Notes under the pieces: generated by a model
The model's input: the letters and a program-made list of their open reading frames with translations, nothing else
The model's database searches: none
What the model was told of the DNA's origin: nothing
Position numbers and translations under genes: made by a program
Shown here: piece by piece, positions 45,901-58,918 of the stretch
How positions within the stretch are numbered: position 1 is the first letter of the stretch
How the letters are laid out: each line of letters starts with the position of its first letter
Assembly (NCBI GenBank): GCA_037349105.1
Contig: JAYJMM010000119.1
Coordinates: 7,869,068-7,933,067, forward strand
DNA length: 64,000 nt
Direction of reading: 5' to 3'
From: Limnomonas spitsbergensis
Lineage: Eukaryota; Chlorophyta; Chlorophyceae; Chlamydomonadales

Positions 45901-48900
45901 ATGCCCCCTTACATCCTCTGTACCCCTGAGACAGGCCCCATGCTGCCCCCTGTACCCTCTGTACCCCTGAGACATGCCCCTTGCTGCCCCCTGTACCCTC
46001 TGTACCCCTGAGACAGGCCCCCTGATGCCCCCTGCACCCTCTGTACCCCTGAGACAGGCCCCATGATGCCCCCTGCACCCTCTGTACCCCTGAGACAGGC
46101 CCCATGATGCCCCCTGCACCCTCTGTACCCCTGAGACAGGCCCCATGATGCCCCCGGTACCCTCTGTACCCCTGAGACAGGCCCCCTGATGCCCCCTGCA
46201 CCCTCTGTACCCCTTAGACAGGCCCCCTGATGCCCCGTGCACCCTCCGTACCCCTGAGACAGGCCCCCTGATGCCCCCTGCACCCTCTGTTCCCCTGAGA
46301 CAGACCCCATACTGCCCCCTGCACCCTCTGTACCCCTTAGACAGCCCCCCTGATGCCCCCTGTACCCTCTGTACCCCTGAGACAGCCCCCCTGATGCCCC
46401 CTGCACCCTCTGTAACCCTGAGACAGCCCCCCTGATGCCCCCTGCACCCTCTGCACCCCTTAGACAGGCCCCCTGATGCCCCCTGCACCCTCTGTACCCC
46501 TGAGACAGGCCCTCTGATGCCCCCTGCACCCTCTGTACCCCTAAAACAGCCCCCCTGATGCCCCCTGCACCCTCTGTTCCCCTGAGACAGGCACCCTGAT
46601 GCCCCATGCACCCTCTGTACCCCTGACACAGGCCCCCTGATGCCCCCTGCACCCCTGAGATAGCCCCCCTGATGCCCCCTGTACCCTCTGTACCCCTGAG
46701 ACAGGCCCCATGCTGCACCCTGTACCCTCTGTACCCCTGAGACAGGCCCCATGCTGCCCCCTTGCACCCTCTGTACCCCTGAGACAGGCCCCATACTGCC
46801 CCCTGTACCCTCTGTACCCCTGAGACATGCCCCTTGCTGCCCCCTGTACCCTCTGTACCCCTGAGACAGGCCCCCTGATGCCCCCTGCACCCTCTGTACC
46901 CCTGAGACAGGCCCCCTGATGCCCCCTGCACCCTCTGTACCCCTGAGACAGGCCCCATGATGCCCCCTGCACCCTCTGTACCCCTGAGACAGGCCCCCTA
47001 ATGCCCCCTGTACCCTCTGTACCCCTGAGACAGGCCCCATGATGCACCCTGTACCCCTGAGACATGCCCCATGCTGCCCCCTTGCACCCTCTGTACCCCT
47101 GAGACAGGCCCCATGATGCCCCCGGCACCCTCTGCACCCCTGAGACAGCCCCCCTGATGCCCCCTGTACCCTCTGTACCCCTGAGACAGGCCCCCTGGTG
47201 CCCCCTGCACCCTCTGTACCCCTTAGACAGGCCCCCTGATGCGCCCTGCACCCTCTGTTCCCCTGAGACAGACCCCCTGATGCCCCCTGCACCCTCTGTA
47301 CCCCTTAAACAGGCCTCCTGATGTCCCCTGCACCCTCTGTACCCCTGAGACAGGCCCCCTGATGCCCCCTTTATCCTCTGTACCCCTGAGACAGGCCCCC
47401 TGATGCCCCCTGCACCCTCTGTACCCCTTAGACAGGCCCCCTGATGCCCCGTGCACCCTCTGTACCCCTGAGACAGGCCCCCTGATGCCCCCTGCACCCC
47501 CTGTTCCCCCGAGACAGACCCCATGCTGCCCCCTGCACCCTCTGTACCCCTGAGACAGGCCCCCTGATGCCCCCTGCACCCTCTGTACCCCTGAGACAGG
47601 CCCCTTGATGCCCCCTGTACCCTCTGTACCCCTGAGACAGGCCCCCTGATGCCCCCTGCACCCTCTGTACCCCTATGACAGGCCCCCTGATGCCCCCTGC
47701 ACCCTCTGTACCCCTGAGACATGCCCCATGCTGCCCCCTGCCGCCTCTGTACCCCTGAGACAGGCCCCATGCTGCCTCTAGCACCCTCTGTACCCCTGAG
47801 ACAGGCCCCCTGATGCCCCCTGTACCCTAAGTACCCCTAAGAAAGCCCCCCTGATGCCCCCTGTACCCTCTGTACCCCTGAGACAGGCCCCCTGATGCCC
47901 CCTGCACCCTCTGTACCCCTGAGAAAGGCCCCCTGATGCCCCCTGTACCCTCTGTACCCCTGAGACAGGCCCCCTGATGCCCCCTGCACCCTCTGTACCC
48001 CTGAGACAGGCCCCATGATGCCCCCGGCACCCTCTGCACCCCTGAGACAGCCCCCCTGATGCCCCCTGTACCCTCTGTACCCCTGAGACAGGCCCCCTGG
48101 TGCCCCCTGCACCCTCTGTTCCCCCGAGACAGACCCCCTGATGCGCCCTGCACCCTCTGTTCCCCTGAGACAGACCCCCTGATGCCCCCTGCACCCTCTG
48201 TACCCCTGAGACAGGCCCATTGCTGCTCCCTGCGCCCTCTGTACCCCTAAGACAGCCCCCCTGATGCCTTATGCACCCTCTGTTCCCCTGAGACAGGCCC
48301 CCTGATGTCCCCTGCACCCTCTGTAACCCTGAGACAGCCCCCCTGATGCCCCCTGCACCCTCTGTACCCCTTAGACAGCCCCCCTGATGCCCCCTGCACC
48401 CTCTGTACCCCTGAGACAGGCCCCATGATGCCCCCTGCACCCTCTGTACCCCTAAAACAGCCCCCCTGATGCCCCCTGCACCCTCTGTTCCCCTGAGACA
48501 GGCACCCTGATGCCCCATTCACCCTCTGTACCCCTGAAACAGGCCCCCTGATGCCCCCTGCACCCTCTGTACCCCTGAGACAGCCCCAGTGATGCCCCCT
48601 GTACCCTCTGTACCCCTGAGGCAGGCCCCATGCTGCACCCTGTACCCTCTGTACCCCAGAGACAGGCCCCATGCTGCCCCCTTGCACCCTCTGTACCCCT
48701 GAGACAGGCCCCATGCTGCCCCCTGTACCCTCTGTACCCTTGAGACATGCCCCTTGCTGCCCCCTGTACCCTCTGTACCCCTTAGACAGGCCCCCTGATG
48801 CCCCCTGCACCCTCTGTACCCCTGAGACAGGCCCCATGATGCCCCCTGCACCCTCTGTACCCCTGAGACAGGCCCCATGATGCCCCCTGCACCCTCTGTA

Positions 48901-49057
48901 CCCCTTAGACAGGCCCCCTGATGCCCCCTTTACCCTCTGTACCCCTGAGACAGGCCCCCTGATGCCCCCTGCACCCTCTGTACCCCTTAGACAGGCCCCC
49001 TGATGCCCCGTGCACCCTCTGTACCCCTGAGACAGGCCCCCTGATGCCCCCTGTACC

Positions 49058-52000
49058 CTAAGTATCCCTAAGACAGCCCCCCTGATGCCCCCTGTACCCT
49101 CTGTACCCCTGAGACAGGCCCCCTGATGCCCCCTGCACCCTCTGTACCCCTGAGAAAGGCCCCCTGATGCCCCCTGTACCCTCCGTACCCCTGAGACAGG
49201 CCCCCTGATGCCCCCTGCACCCTCTGTACCCCTGAGACAGGCCCCATGATGCCCCCGGCACCCTCTGCACCCCTGAGACAGGCACCCTGATGCCCCCTGT
49301 ACCCTCTGTACCCCTGAGACAGGCCCCCTGGTGCCCCCTGCACCCTCTGTACCCCTTAGACAGGCCCCCTGATGCGCCCTGCACCCTCTGTTCCCCTGAG
49401 ACAGGCCCCATGATGCCCCCTGCATCCTCTGTACCCCTGAGACAGGGCCCATTGCTGCCCCCTGCACCCTCTGTACCCTTGAGACAGGCCCCATGCTGCC
49501 CCTTGCACCCTCTGTACCCCTGAGACAGGCCCCCTGATGCCCCCTGTACCCTAAGTACCCCTAAGACAGCCCCCCTGATGCCCCCTGTACCCTCTGTACC
49601 CCTGAGACAGGCCCCCTGATGCCCCCTGCACCCTCTGTACCCCTGAGACAGCCCCCCTGATGCCCCCTGTACCCTCTGTACCCCTGAGACAGGCCCCATG
49701 CTGCACCCTGTACCCTCTGTACCCCAGAGACAGACCCCATGATGCCCCCTGCACCCTCTGTACCCCTGAGACAGGCCCCTTGATGCCCCCTGTACCCTCT
49801 GTACCCCTGAGACAGGCCCCCTGATGCCCCCTGCACCCTATGTACCCCTATGACAGGCCCCCTGATGCCCCCTGCACCCTCTGTACCCCTGAGACATGCC
49901 CCCTGCTGCCCCCTGCACCCTCTGTACCCCTGAGACATGCCCCTTGCTGCCCCCTGTACCCTCTGTACCCCTGAGACAGGCCCCCTGATGCCCCCTGCAC
50001 CCTCTGTAACCCTGAGACAGGCCCCATGATGCACCCTGTACCCCTGAGACATGCCCCATGCTGCCCCCTTGCACCCTCTGTACCCCTGAGACAGGCCCCA
50101 TCATGCCCCCGGCACCCTCTGCACCCCTGAGACAGCCCCCCTGATGCCCCCTGTACCCTCTGTACCCCTAAGACAGGCCCCCTGGTGCCCCCTGCACCCT
50201 CTGTACCCCTTAGACAGCCCCCCTGATGCGCCCTGCACCCTCTGTTCCCCTGAGACAGACCCCCTGATGCCCCCTGCACCCTCTGTACCCCTTAAACAGG
50301 CCTCCTGATGCCCCCTGCGCCCTCTGTACCCCTGAGACAGGCCCCATGATGCCCCCTGCACCCTCTGTACCCCTAAAACAGCCCCCCTGATGCCCCCTGC
50401 ACCCTCTGTTCCCCTGAGACAGGCACCCTGATGCCCCCTGTACCCTAAGTACCCCTGAGACAGGCCCCCTGATGCCCCCTGCACCCTCTGTACCCCTGAG
50501 ACAGCCCCCCTGATGCCCCCTGTACCCTCTGTACCCCTGAGACAGGCCCCATGCTGCACCCTGTACCCTCTGTACCCCAGAGACAGGCCCCATGCTGCCC
50601 CCTTGCACCCTCTGTACCCCTGAGACAGGCCCCATGCTGCCCCCTGTACCCTCTGTACCCCTGAGACATGCCCCTTGCTGCCCCCTGTACCCTCTGTACC
50701 CCTGAGACAGGCCCCCTGATGCCCCCTGCACCCTCTGTACCCCTGAGACAGGCCCCATGATGCCCCCTGCACCCTCTGTACCCCTGAGACAGGCCCCATG
50801 ATGCCCCCTGCACCCTCTGTACCCCTGAGACAGGCCCCCTGATGCCCCCTGCACCCTCTGTACCCCTGAGACAGGCCCCCTGATGCCCCCTGCACCCTCT
50901 GTACCCCTTAGACAGGCCCCCTGATGCCCCGTGCACCCTCTGTACCCCTGAGACAGGCCCCCTGATGCCCCCTGCACCCTCTGCACCCCTGAGACAGGCC
51001 CCCTGATGCCCCCTGCACCCTCTGTTCCCCTGAGACAGGCACCCTGATGCCCCATGCACCCTCTGTACCCCTGAGACAGGCCCCATACTGCCCCCTGCAC
51101 CCTCTGTACCCCTGAGACAGCCCCCCTGATGCCCCCTGTACCCTCTGTACCCCTGAGACAGGCCCCATGCTGCACCCTGTACCCTCTGTACCCCTGAGAC
51201 AGGCCCCATGCTGCCCCCTTGCACCCTCTGTACCCCTGAGACAGGCCCCATACTGCCCCCTGTACCCTCTGTACCCCTGAGACATGCCCCTTGCTGCCCC
51301 CTGTACCCTCTGTACCCCTTAGACAGGCCCCCTGATGCCCCCTGCACCCTCTGTACCCCTGAGACAGGCCCCATGATGCCCCCTGCACCCTCTGTACCCC
51401 TGAGACAGGCCCCATGATGCCCCCTGCACCCTCTGTACCCCTGAGACAGGCCCCCTAATGCCCCCTGTACCCTCTGTAACCCTGAGACAGGCCCCATGAT
51501 GCACCCTGTACCCCTGAGACATGCCCCATGCTGCCCCCTTGCACCCTCTGTACCCCTGAGACAGGCCCCATGATGCCCCCTGCACCCTCTGCACCCCTGA
51601 GACAGCCCCCCTGATGCCCCCTGTACCCTCTGTACCCCTAAGACAGGCCCCCTGGTGCCCCCTGCACCCTCTGTACCCCTTAGACAGGCCCCCTGATGCG
51701 CCCTGCACCCTCTGTTCCCCTGAGACAGGCCCCCTGATGCCCCATTCATCCTCTGTACCCCTGAGACAGGCCCCCTGATGCCCCCTGCACCCTCTGTACC
51801 CCTGAGACAGCCCCCCTGATGCCCCCTGTACCCTCTGTACCCCTGAGACAGGCCCCATGCTGCACCCTGTACCCTCTGTACCCCAGAGACAGGCCCCATG
51901 CTGCCCCCTTGCACCCTCTGTACCCCTGAGACAGGCCCCATGCTGCCCCCTGTACCCTCTGTACCCCTGAGACATGCCCCTTGCTGCCCCCTGTACCCTC

Positions 52001-55000
52001 TGTACCCCTGAGACAGGCCCCCTGATGCCCCCTGCACCCTCTGTACCCCTGAGACAGGCCCCATGATGCCCCCTGCACCCTCTGTACCCCTGAGACAGGC
52101 CCCATGATGCCCCCTGCACCCTCTGTACCCCTGAGACAGGCCCCCTGATGCCCCCTGCACCCTCTGTACCCCTGAGACAGGCCCCCTGATGCCCCCTGCA
52201 CCCTCTGTACCCCTTAGACAGGCCCCCTGATGCCCCGTGCACCCTCTGTACCCCTGAGACAGGCCCCCTGATGCCCCCTGCACCCTCTGTTCCCCTGAGA
52301 CAGACCCCATGATGCCCCCTGCACCCTCTGTACCCCTTAGGCAGCCCCCCTGATGCCCCCTGTACCCTCTGTACCCCTGAGACAGCCCCCCTGATGCCCC
52401 ATGCACCCTCTGTAACCCTGAGACAGCCCCCCTGATGCCCCCTGCACCCTCTGCACCCCTTAGACAGGCCCCCTGATGCCCCCTGCACCCTCTGTACCCC
52501 TGAGACAGGCCCCCTGATGCCCCCTGCACCCTCTGTACCCCTAAAACAGCCCCCCTGATGCCCCCTGCACCCTCTGTTCCCCTGAGACAGGCACCCTAAT
52601 GCCCCATGCACCCTCTGTACCCCTGAGACAGGCCCCCTGATGCCCCCTGCACCCCTGAGACAGCCCCCCTGATGCCCCCTGTACCCTCTGTACCCCTGAG
52701 ACAGGCCCCATGCTGCACCCTGTACCCTCTGTACCCCTGAGACAGGCCCCATGCTGCCCCCTTGCACCCTCTGTACCCCTGAGACAGGCCCCATACTGCC
52801 CCCTGTACCCTCTGTACCCCTGAGACATGCCCCTTGCTGCCCCCTGTACCCTCTGTACCCCTGAGACAGGCCCCATGATGCCCCCTGCACCCTCTGTACC
52901 CCTGAGACAGGCCCCATGATGCCCCCTGCACCCTCTGTACCCCTGAGACAGGCCCCCTAATGCCCCCTGTACCCTCTGTACCCCTGAGACAGGCCCCATG
53001 ATGCACCCTGTACCCCTGAGACATGCCCCATGCTGCCCCCTTGCACCCTCTGTACCCCTGAGACAGGCCCCATGATGCCCCCGGCACCCACTGCACCCCT
53101 GAGACAGCCCCCCTGATGCCCCCTGTACCCTCTGTACCCCTGAGACAGGCCCCCTGGTGCCCCCTGCACCCTCTGTACCCCTTAGACAGGCCCCCTGATG
53201 CGCCCTGCACCCTCTGTTCCCCTGAGACAGACCCCCTGATGCCCCCTGCACCCTCTGTACCCCTTAAACAGGCCTCCTGATGTCCCCTGCACCCTCTGTA
53301 CCCCTGAGACAGGCCCCCTGATGCCCCCTTTATCCTCTGTACCCCTGAGACAGGCCCCCTGATGCCCCCTGCACCCTCTGTACCCCTTAGACAGGCCTCC
53401 TGATGCCCCGTGCACCCTCTGTACCCCTGAGACAGGCCCCCTGATGCCCCCTGCACCCTCTGTTCCCCCTGAGACAGACCCCATGCTGCCCCCTGCACCC
53501 TCTGTACCCCTGAGACAGGCCCCCTGATGCCCCCTGCACCCTCTGTACCCCTGAGACAGGCCCCTTGATGCCCCCTGTACCCTCTGTACCCCTGAGACAG
53601 GCACCCTGATGCCCCCTGCACCCTATGTACCCCTATGACAGGCCCCCTGATGCCCCCTGCACCCTCTGTACCCCTGAGACATGCCCCATGCTGCCCCCTG
53701 CACCCTCTGTACCCCTGAGACAGGCCCCATGCTGCCCCTTGCACCCTCTGTACCCCTGAGACAGGCCCCCTGATGCCCCCTGTACCCTAAGTACCCCTAA
53801 GACAGCCCCCCTGATGCCCCCTGTACCCTCTGTACCCCTGAGACAGGCCCCCTGATGCCCCCTGCACCCTCTGTACCCCTGAGACAGGCCCCCTGATGCC
53901 CCCTGTACCCTCCGTACCCCTGAGACAGGCCCCCTGATGCCCCCTGCACCCTCTGTACCCCTGAGACAGGCCCCATGATGCCCCCGGCACCCTCTGCACC
54001 CCTGAGACAGGCACCCTGATGCCCCCTGTACCCTCTGTACCCCTGAGACAGGCCCCCTGGTGCCCCCTGCACCCTCTGTACCCCTTAGACAGGCCCCCTG
54101 ATGCGCCCTGCACCCTCTGTTCCCCTGAGACAGGCCCCATGATGCCCCCTGCATCCTCTGTACCCCTGAGACAGGGCCCATTGCTGCCCCCTGCACCCTC
54201 TGTACCCTTGAGACAGGCCCCATGCTGCCCCTTGCACCCTCTGTACCCCTGAGACAGGCCCCCTGATGCCCCCTGTACCCTAAGTACCCCTAAGACAGCC
54301 CCCCTGATGCCCCCTGTACCCTCTGTACCCCTGAGACAGGCCCCCTGATGCCCCCTGCACCCTCTGTACCCCTGAGACAGCCCCCCTGATGCCCCCTGTA
54401 CCCTCTGTACCCCTGAGACAGGCCCCATGCTGCACCCTGTACCCTCTGTACCCCAGAGACAGGCCCCATGATGCCCCCTGCACCCTCTGTACCCCTGAGA
54501 CAGGCCCCTTGATGCCCCCTGTACCCTCTGTACCCCTGAGACAGGCCCCCTGATGCCCCCTGCACCCTATGTACCCCTATGACAGGCCCCCTGATGCCCC
54601 CTGCACCCTCTGTACCCCTGAGACATGCCCCATGCTGCCCCCTGCACCCTCTGTACCCCTGAGACATGCCCCTTGCTGCCCCCTGTACCCTCTGTACCCC
54701 TGAGACAGGCCCCCTGATGCCCCCTGCACCCTCTGTAACCCTGAGACAGGCCCCATGATGCACCCTGTACCCCTGAGACATGCCCCATGCTGCCCCCTTG
54801 CACCCTCTGTACCCCTGAGACAGGCCCCATCATGCCCCCGGCACCCTCTGCACCCCTGAGACAGCCCCCCTGATGCCCCCTGTACCCTCTGTACCCCTAA
54901 GACAGGCCCCCTGGTGCCCCCTGCACCCTCTGTACCCCTTAGACAGGCCCCCTGATGCGCCCTGCACCCTCTGTTCCCCTGAGACAGACCCCCTGATGCC

Positions 55001-58000
55001 CCCTGCACCCTCTGTACCCCTTAAACAGGCCTCCTGATGCCCCCTGCGCCCTCTGTACCCCTGAGACAGGCCCCATGATGCCCCCTGCACCCTCTGTACC
55101 CCTAAAACAGCCCCCCTGATGCCCCCTGCACCCTCTGTTCCCCTGAGACAGGCACCCTGATGCCCCATTCACCCTCTGTACCCCTGAGACAGGCCCCCTG
55201 ATGCCCCCTGCACCCTCTGTACCCCTGAGACAGCCCCCCTGATGCCCCCTGTACCCTCTGTACCCCTGAGACAGGCCCCATGCTGCACCCTGTACCCTCT
55301 GTACCCCAGAGACAGGCCCCATGCTGCCCCCTTGCACCCTCTGTACCCCTGAGACAGGCCCCCTGATGCCCCCTGTACCCTCTGTACCCCTGAGACATGC
55401 CCCTTGCTGCCCCCTGTACCCTCTGTACCCCTGAGACAGGCCCCCTGATGCCCCCTGCACCCTCTGTACCCCTGAGACAGGCCCCATGATGCCCCCTGCA
55501 CCCTCTGTACCCCTGAGACAGGCCCCATGATGCCCCCTGCACCCTCTGTACCCCTGAGACAGGCCCCCTGATGCCCCCTGCACCCTCTGTACCCCTGAGA
55601 CAGGCCCCCTGATGCCCCCTGCACCCTCTGTACCCCTTAGACAGGCCCCCTGATGCCCCGTGCACCCTCTGTACCCCTGAGACAGGCCCCCTGATGCCCC
55701 CTGCACCCTCTGTACCCCTGAGACAGGCCCCCTGATGCCCCCTGCACCCTCTGTTCCCCTGAGACAGGCACCCTGATGCCCCATGCACCCTCTGTACCCC
55801 TGAGACAGGCCCCATACTGCCCCCTGCACCCTCTGTACCCCTGAGACAGCCCCCCTGATGCCCCCTGTACCCTCTGTACCCCTGAGACAGGCCCCATGCT
55901 GCACCCTGTACCCTCTGTACCCCTGAGACAGGCCCCATGCTGCCCCCTTGCACCCTCTGTACCCCTGAGACAGGCCCCATACTGCCCCCTGTACCCTCTG
56001 TACCCCTGAGACATGCCCCTTGCTGCCCCCTGTACCCTCTGTACCCCTTAGACAGGCCCCCTGATGCCCCCTGCACCCTCTGTACCCCTGAGACAGGCCC
56101 CATGATGCCCCCTGCACCCTCTGTACCCCTGAGACAGGCCCCATGATGCCCCCTGCACCCTCTGTACCCCTGAGACAGGCCCCCTAATGCCCCCTGTACC
56201 CTCTGTAACCCTGAGACAGGCCCCATGATGCACCATGTACCCCTGAGACATGCCCCATGCTGCCCCCTTGCACCCTCTGTACCCCTGAGACAGGCCCCAT
56301 GATGCCCCCGGCACCCTCTGCACCCCTTAGACAGCCCCCCTGATGCCCCCTGTACCCTCTGTACCCCTAAGACAGGCCCCCTGGTGCCCCCTGCACCCTC
56401 TGTACCCCTTAGACAGGCCCCCTGATGCGCCCTGCACCCTCTGTTCCCCTGAGACAGGCCCCCTGATGCCCCATTCACCCTCTGTACCCCTGAGACAGGC
56501 CCCCTGATGCCCCCTGCACCCTCTGTACCCCTGAGACAGCCCCCCTGATGCCCCCTGTACCCTCTGTACCCCTGAGACAGGCCCCATGCTGCACCCTGTA
56601 CCCTCTGTACCCCAGAGACAGGCCCCATGCTGCCCCCTTGCACCCTCTGTACCCCTGAGACAGGCCCCATGCTGCCCCCTGTACCCTCTGTACCCCTGAG
56701 ACATGCCCCTTGCTGCCCCCTGTACCCTCTGTACCCCTGAGACAGGCCCCCTGGTGCCCCCTGCACCCTCTGTACCCCTGAGACAGGCCCCCTGATGCCC
56801 CCTGCACCCTCTGTACCCCTGAGACAGGCCCCATGATGCCCCCTGCACCCTCTGTACCCCTGAGACAGGCCCCCTGATGCCCCCTGCACCCTCTGTACCC
56901 CTGAGACAGGCCCCCTGATGCCCCCTGCACCCTCTGTACCCCTTAGACAGGCCCCCTGATGCCCCGTGCACCCTCTGTACCCCTGAGACAGGCCCCCTGA
57001 TGCCCCCTGCACCCTCTGTTCCCCTGAGACAGACCCCATGATGCCCCCTGCACCCTCTGTACCCCTTAGGCAGCCCCCCTGATGCCCCCTGTACCCTCTG
57101 TACCCCTGAGACAGCCCCCCTGATGCCCCATGCACCCTCTGTAACCCTGAGACAGCCCCCCTGATGCCCCCTGCACCCTCTGCACCCCTGAGACAGGCCC
57201 CATGCTGCACCCTGTACCCTCTGTACCCCAGAGACAGGCCCCATGCTGCCCCCTGCACCCTCTGTACCCCTGAGACAGGCCCCTTGATGCCCCCTGTACC
57301 CTCTGTACCCCTGAGACAGGCCCCCTGATGCCCCCTGCACCCTATGTACCCCTATGACAGGCCCCCTGATGCCCCCTGCACCCTCTGTACCCCTGAGACA
57401 TGCCCCATGCTGCCCCCTGCACCCTCTGTACCCCTGAGACATGCCCCTTGCTGCCCCCTGTACCCTCTGTACCCCTGAGACAGGCCCCCTGATGCCCCCT
57501 GCACCCTCTGTAACCCTGAGACAGGCCCCATGATGCACCCTGTACCCCTGAGACATGCCCCATGCTGCCCCCTTGCACCCTCTGTACCCCTGAGACAGGC
57601 CCCATCATGCCCCCGGCACCCTCTGCACCCCTGAGACAGCCCCCCTGATGCCCCCTGTACCCTCTGTACCCCTAAGACAGGCCCCTGGTGCCCCCTGCAC
57701 CCTCTGTACCCCTTAGACAGGCCCCCTGATGCGCCCTGCACCCTCTGTTCCCCTGAGACAGACCCCCTGATGCCCCCTGCACCCTCTGTACCCCTTAAAC
57801 AGGCCTCCTGATGCCCCCTGCGCCCTCTGTACCCCTGAGACAGGCCCCATGATGCCCCCTGCACCCTCTGTACCCCTAAAACAGCCCCCCTGATGCCCCC
57901 TGCACCCTCTGTTCCCCTGAGACAGGCACCCTGATGCCCCATTCACCCTCTGTACCCCTGAGACAGGCACCCTGATGCCCCCTGCACCCTCTGTACCCCT

Positions 58001-58918
58001 GAGACAGCCCCCCTGATGCCCCCTGTACCCTCTGTACCCCTGAGACAGGCCCCATGCTGCACCCTGTACCCTCTGTACCCCAGAGACAGGCCCCATGCTG
58101 CCCCCTTGCACCCTCTGTACCCCTGAGACAGGCCCCATGCTGCCCCCTGTACCCTCTGTACCCCTGAGACATGCCCCTTGCTGCCCCCTGTACCCTCTGT
58201 ACCCCTGAGACAGGCCCCCTGATGCCCCCTGCACCCTCTGTACCCCTGAGACAGGCCCCATGATGCCCCCTGCACCCTCTGTACCCCTGAGACAGGCCCC
58301 ATGATGCCCCCTGCACCCTCTGTACCCCTGAGACAGGCCCCCTGATGCCCCCTGCACCCTCTGTAACCCTGAGACAGGCCCCCTGATGCCCCCTGCACCC
58401 TCTGTACCCCTTAGACAGGCCCCCTGATGCCCCGTGCACCCTCTGTACCCCTGAGACAGGCCCCCTGATGCCCCCTGCACCCTCTGTACCCCTGAGACAG
58501 GCCCCCTGATGCCCCCTGCACCCTCTGTTCCCCTGAGACAGGCACCCTGATGCCCCATGCACCCTCTGTACCCCTGAGACAGGCCCCATACTGCCCCCTG
58601 CACCCTCTGTACCCCTGAGACAGCCCCCCTGATGCCCCCTGTACCCTCTGTACCCCTGAGACAGGCCCCATGCTGCACCCTGTACCCTCTGTACCCCTGA
58701 GACAGGCCCCATGCTGCCCCCTTGCACCCTCTGTACCCCTGAGACAGGCCCCATACTGCCCCCTGTACCCTCTGTACCCCTGAGACATGCCCCTTGCTGC
58801 CCCCTGTACCCTCTGTACCCCTTAGACAGGCCCCCTGATGCCCCCTGCACCCTCTGTACCCCTGAGACAGGCCCCCTGATGCCCCCTGCACCCTCTGTAC
58901 CCCTGAGACAGGCCCCAT
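49058..58918. repeat. Higher-order repeat, 4,729-bp duplication with partial third copy
   Basis: Sequence from about 49058 recurs at about 53787, an offset of 4,729 bp, with few differences; rare variants such as CCCCATCATGCCCCC (about 50097 and 54826) and CATGTACCCCTGAGAC-type short units recur in step. Part of the block appears a third time with an offset of about 2,774 bp (50210, 54939 and 57713 start the same long ORF). A related piece returns near 61741-63816. Confidence 0.83.
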
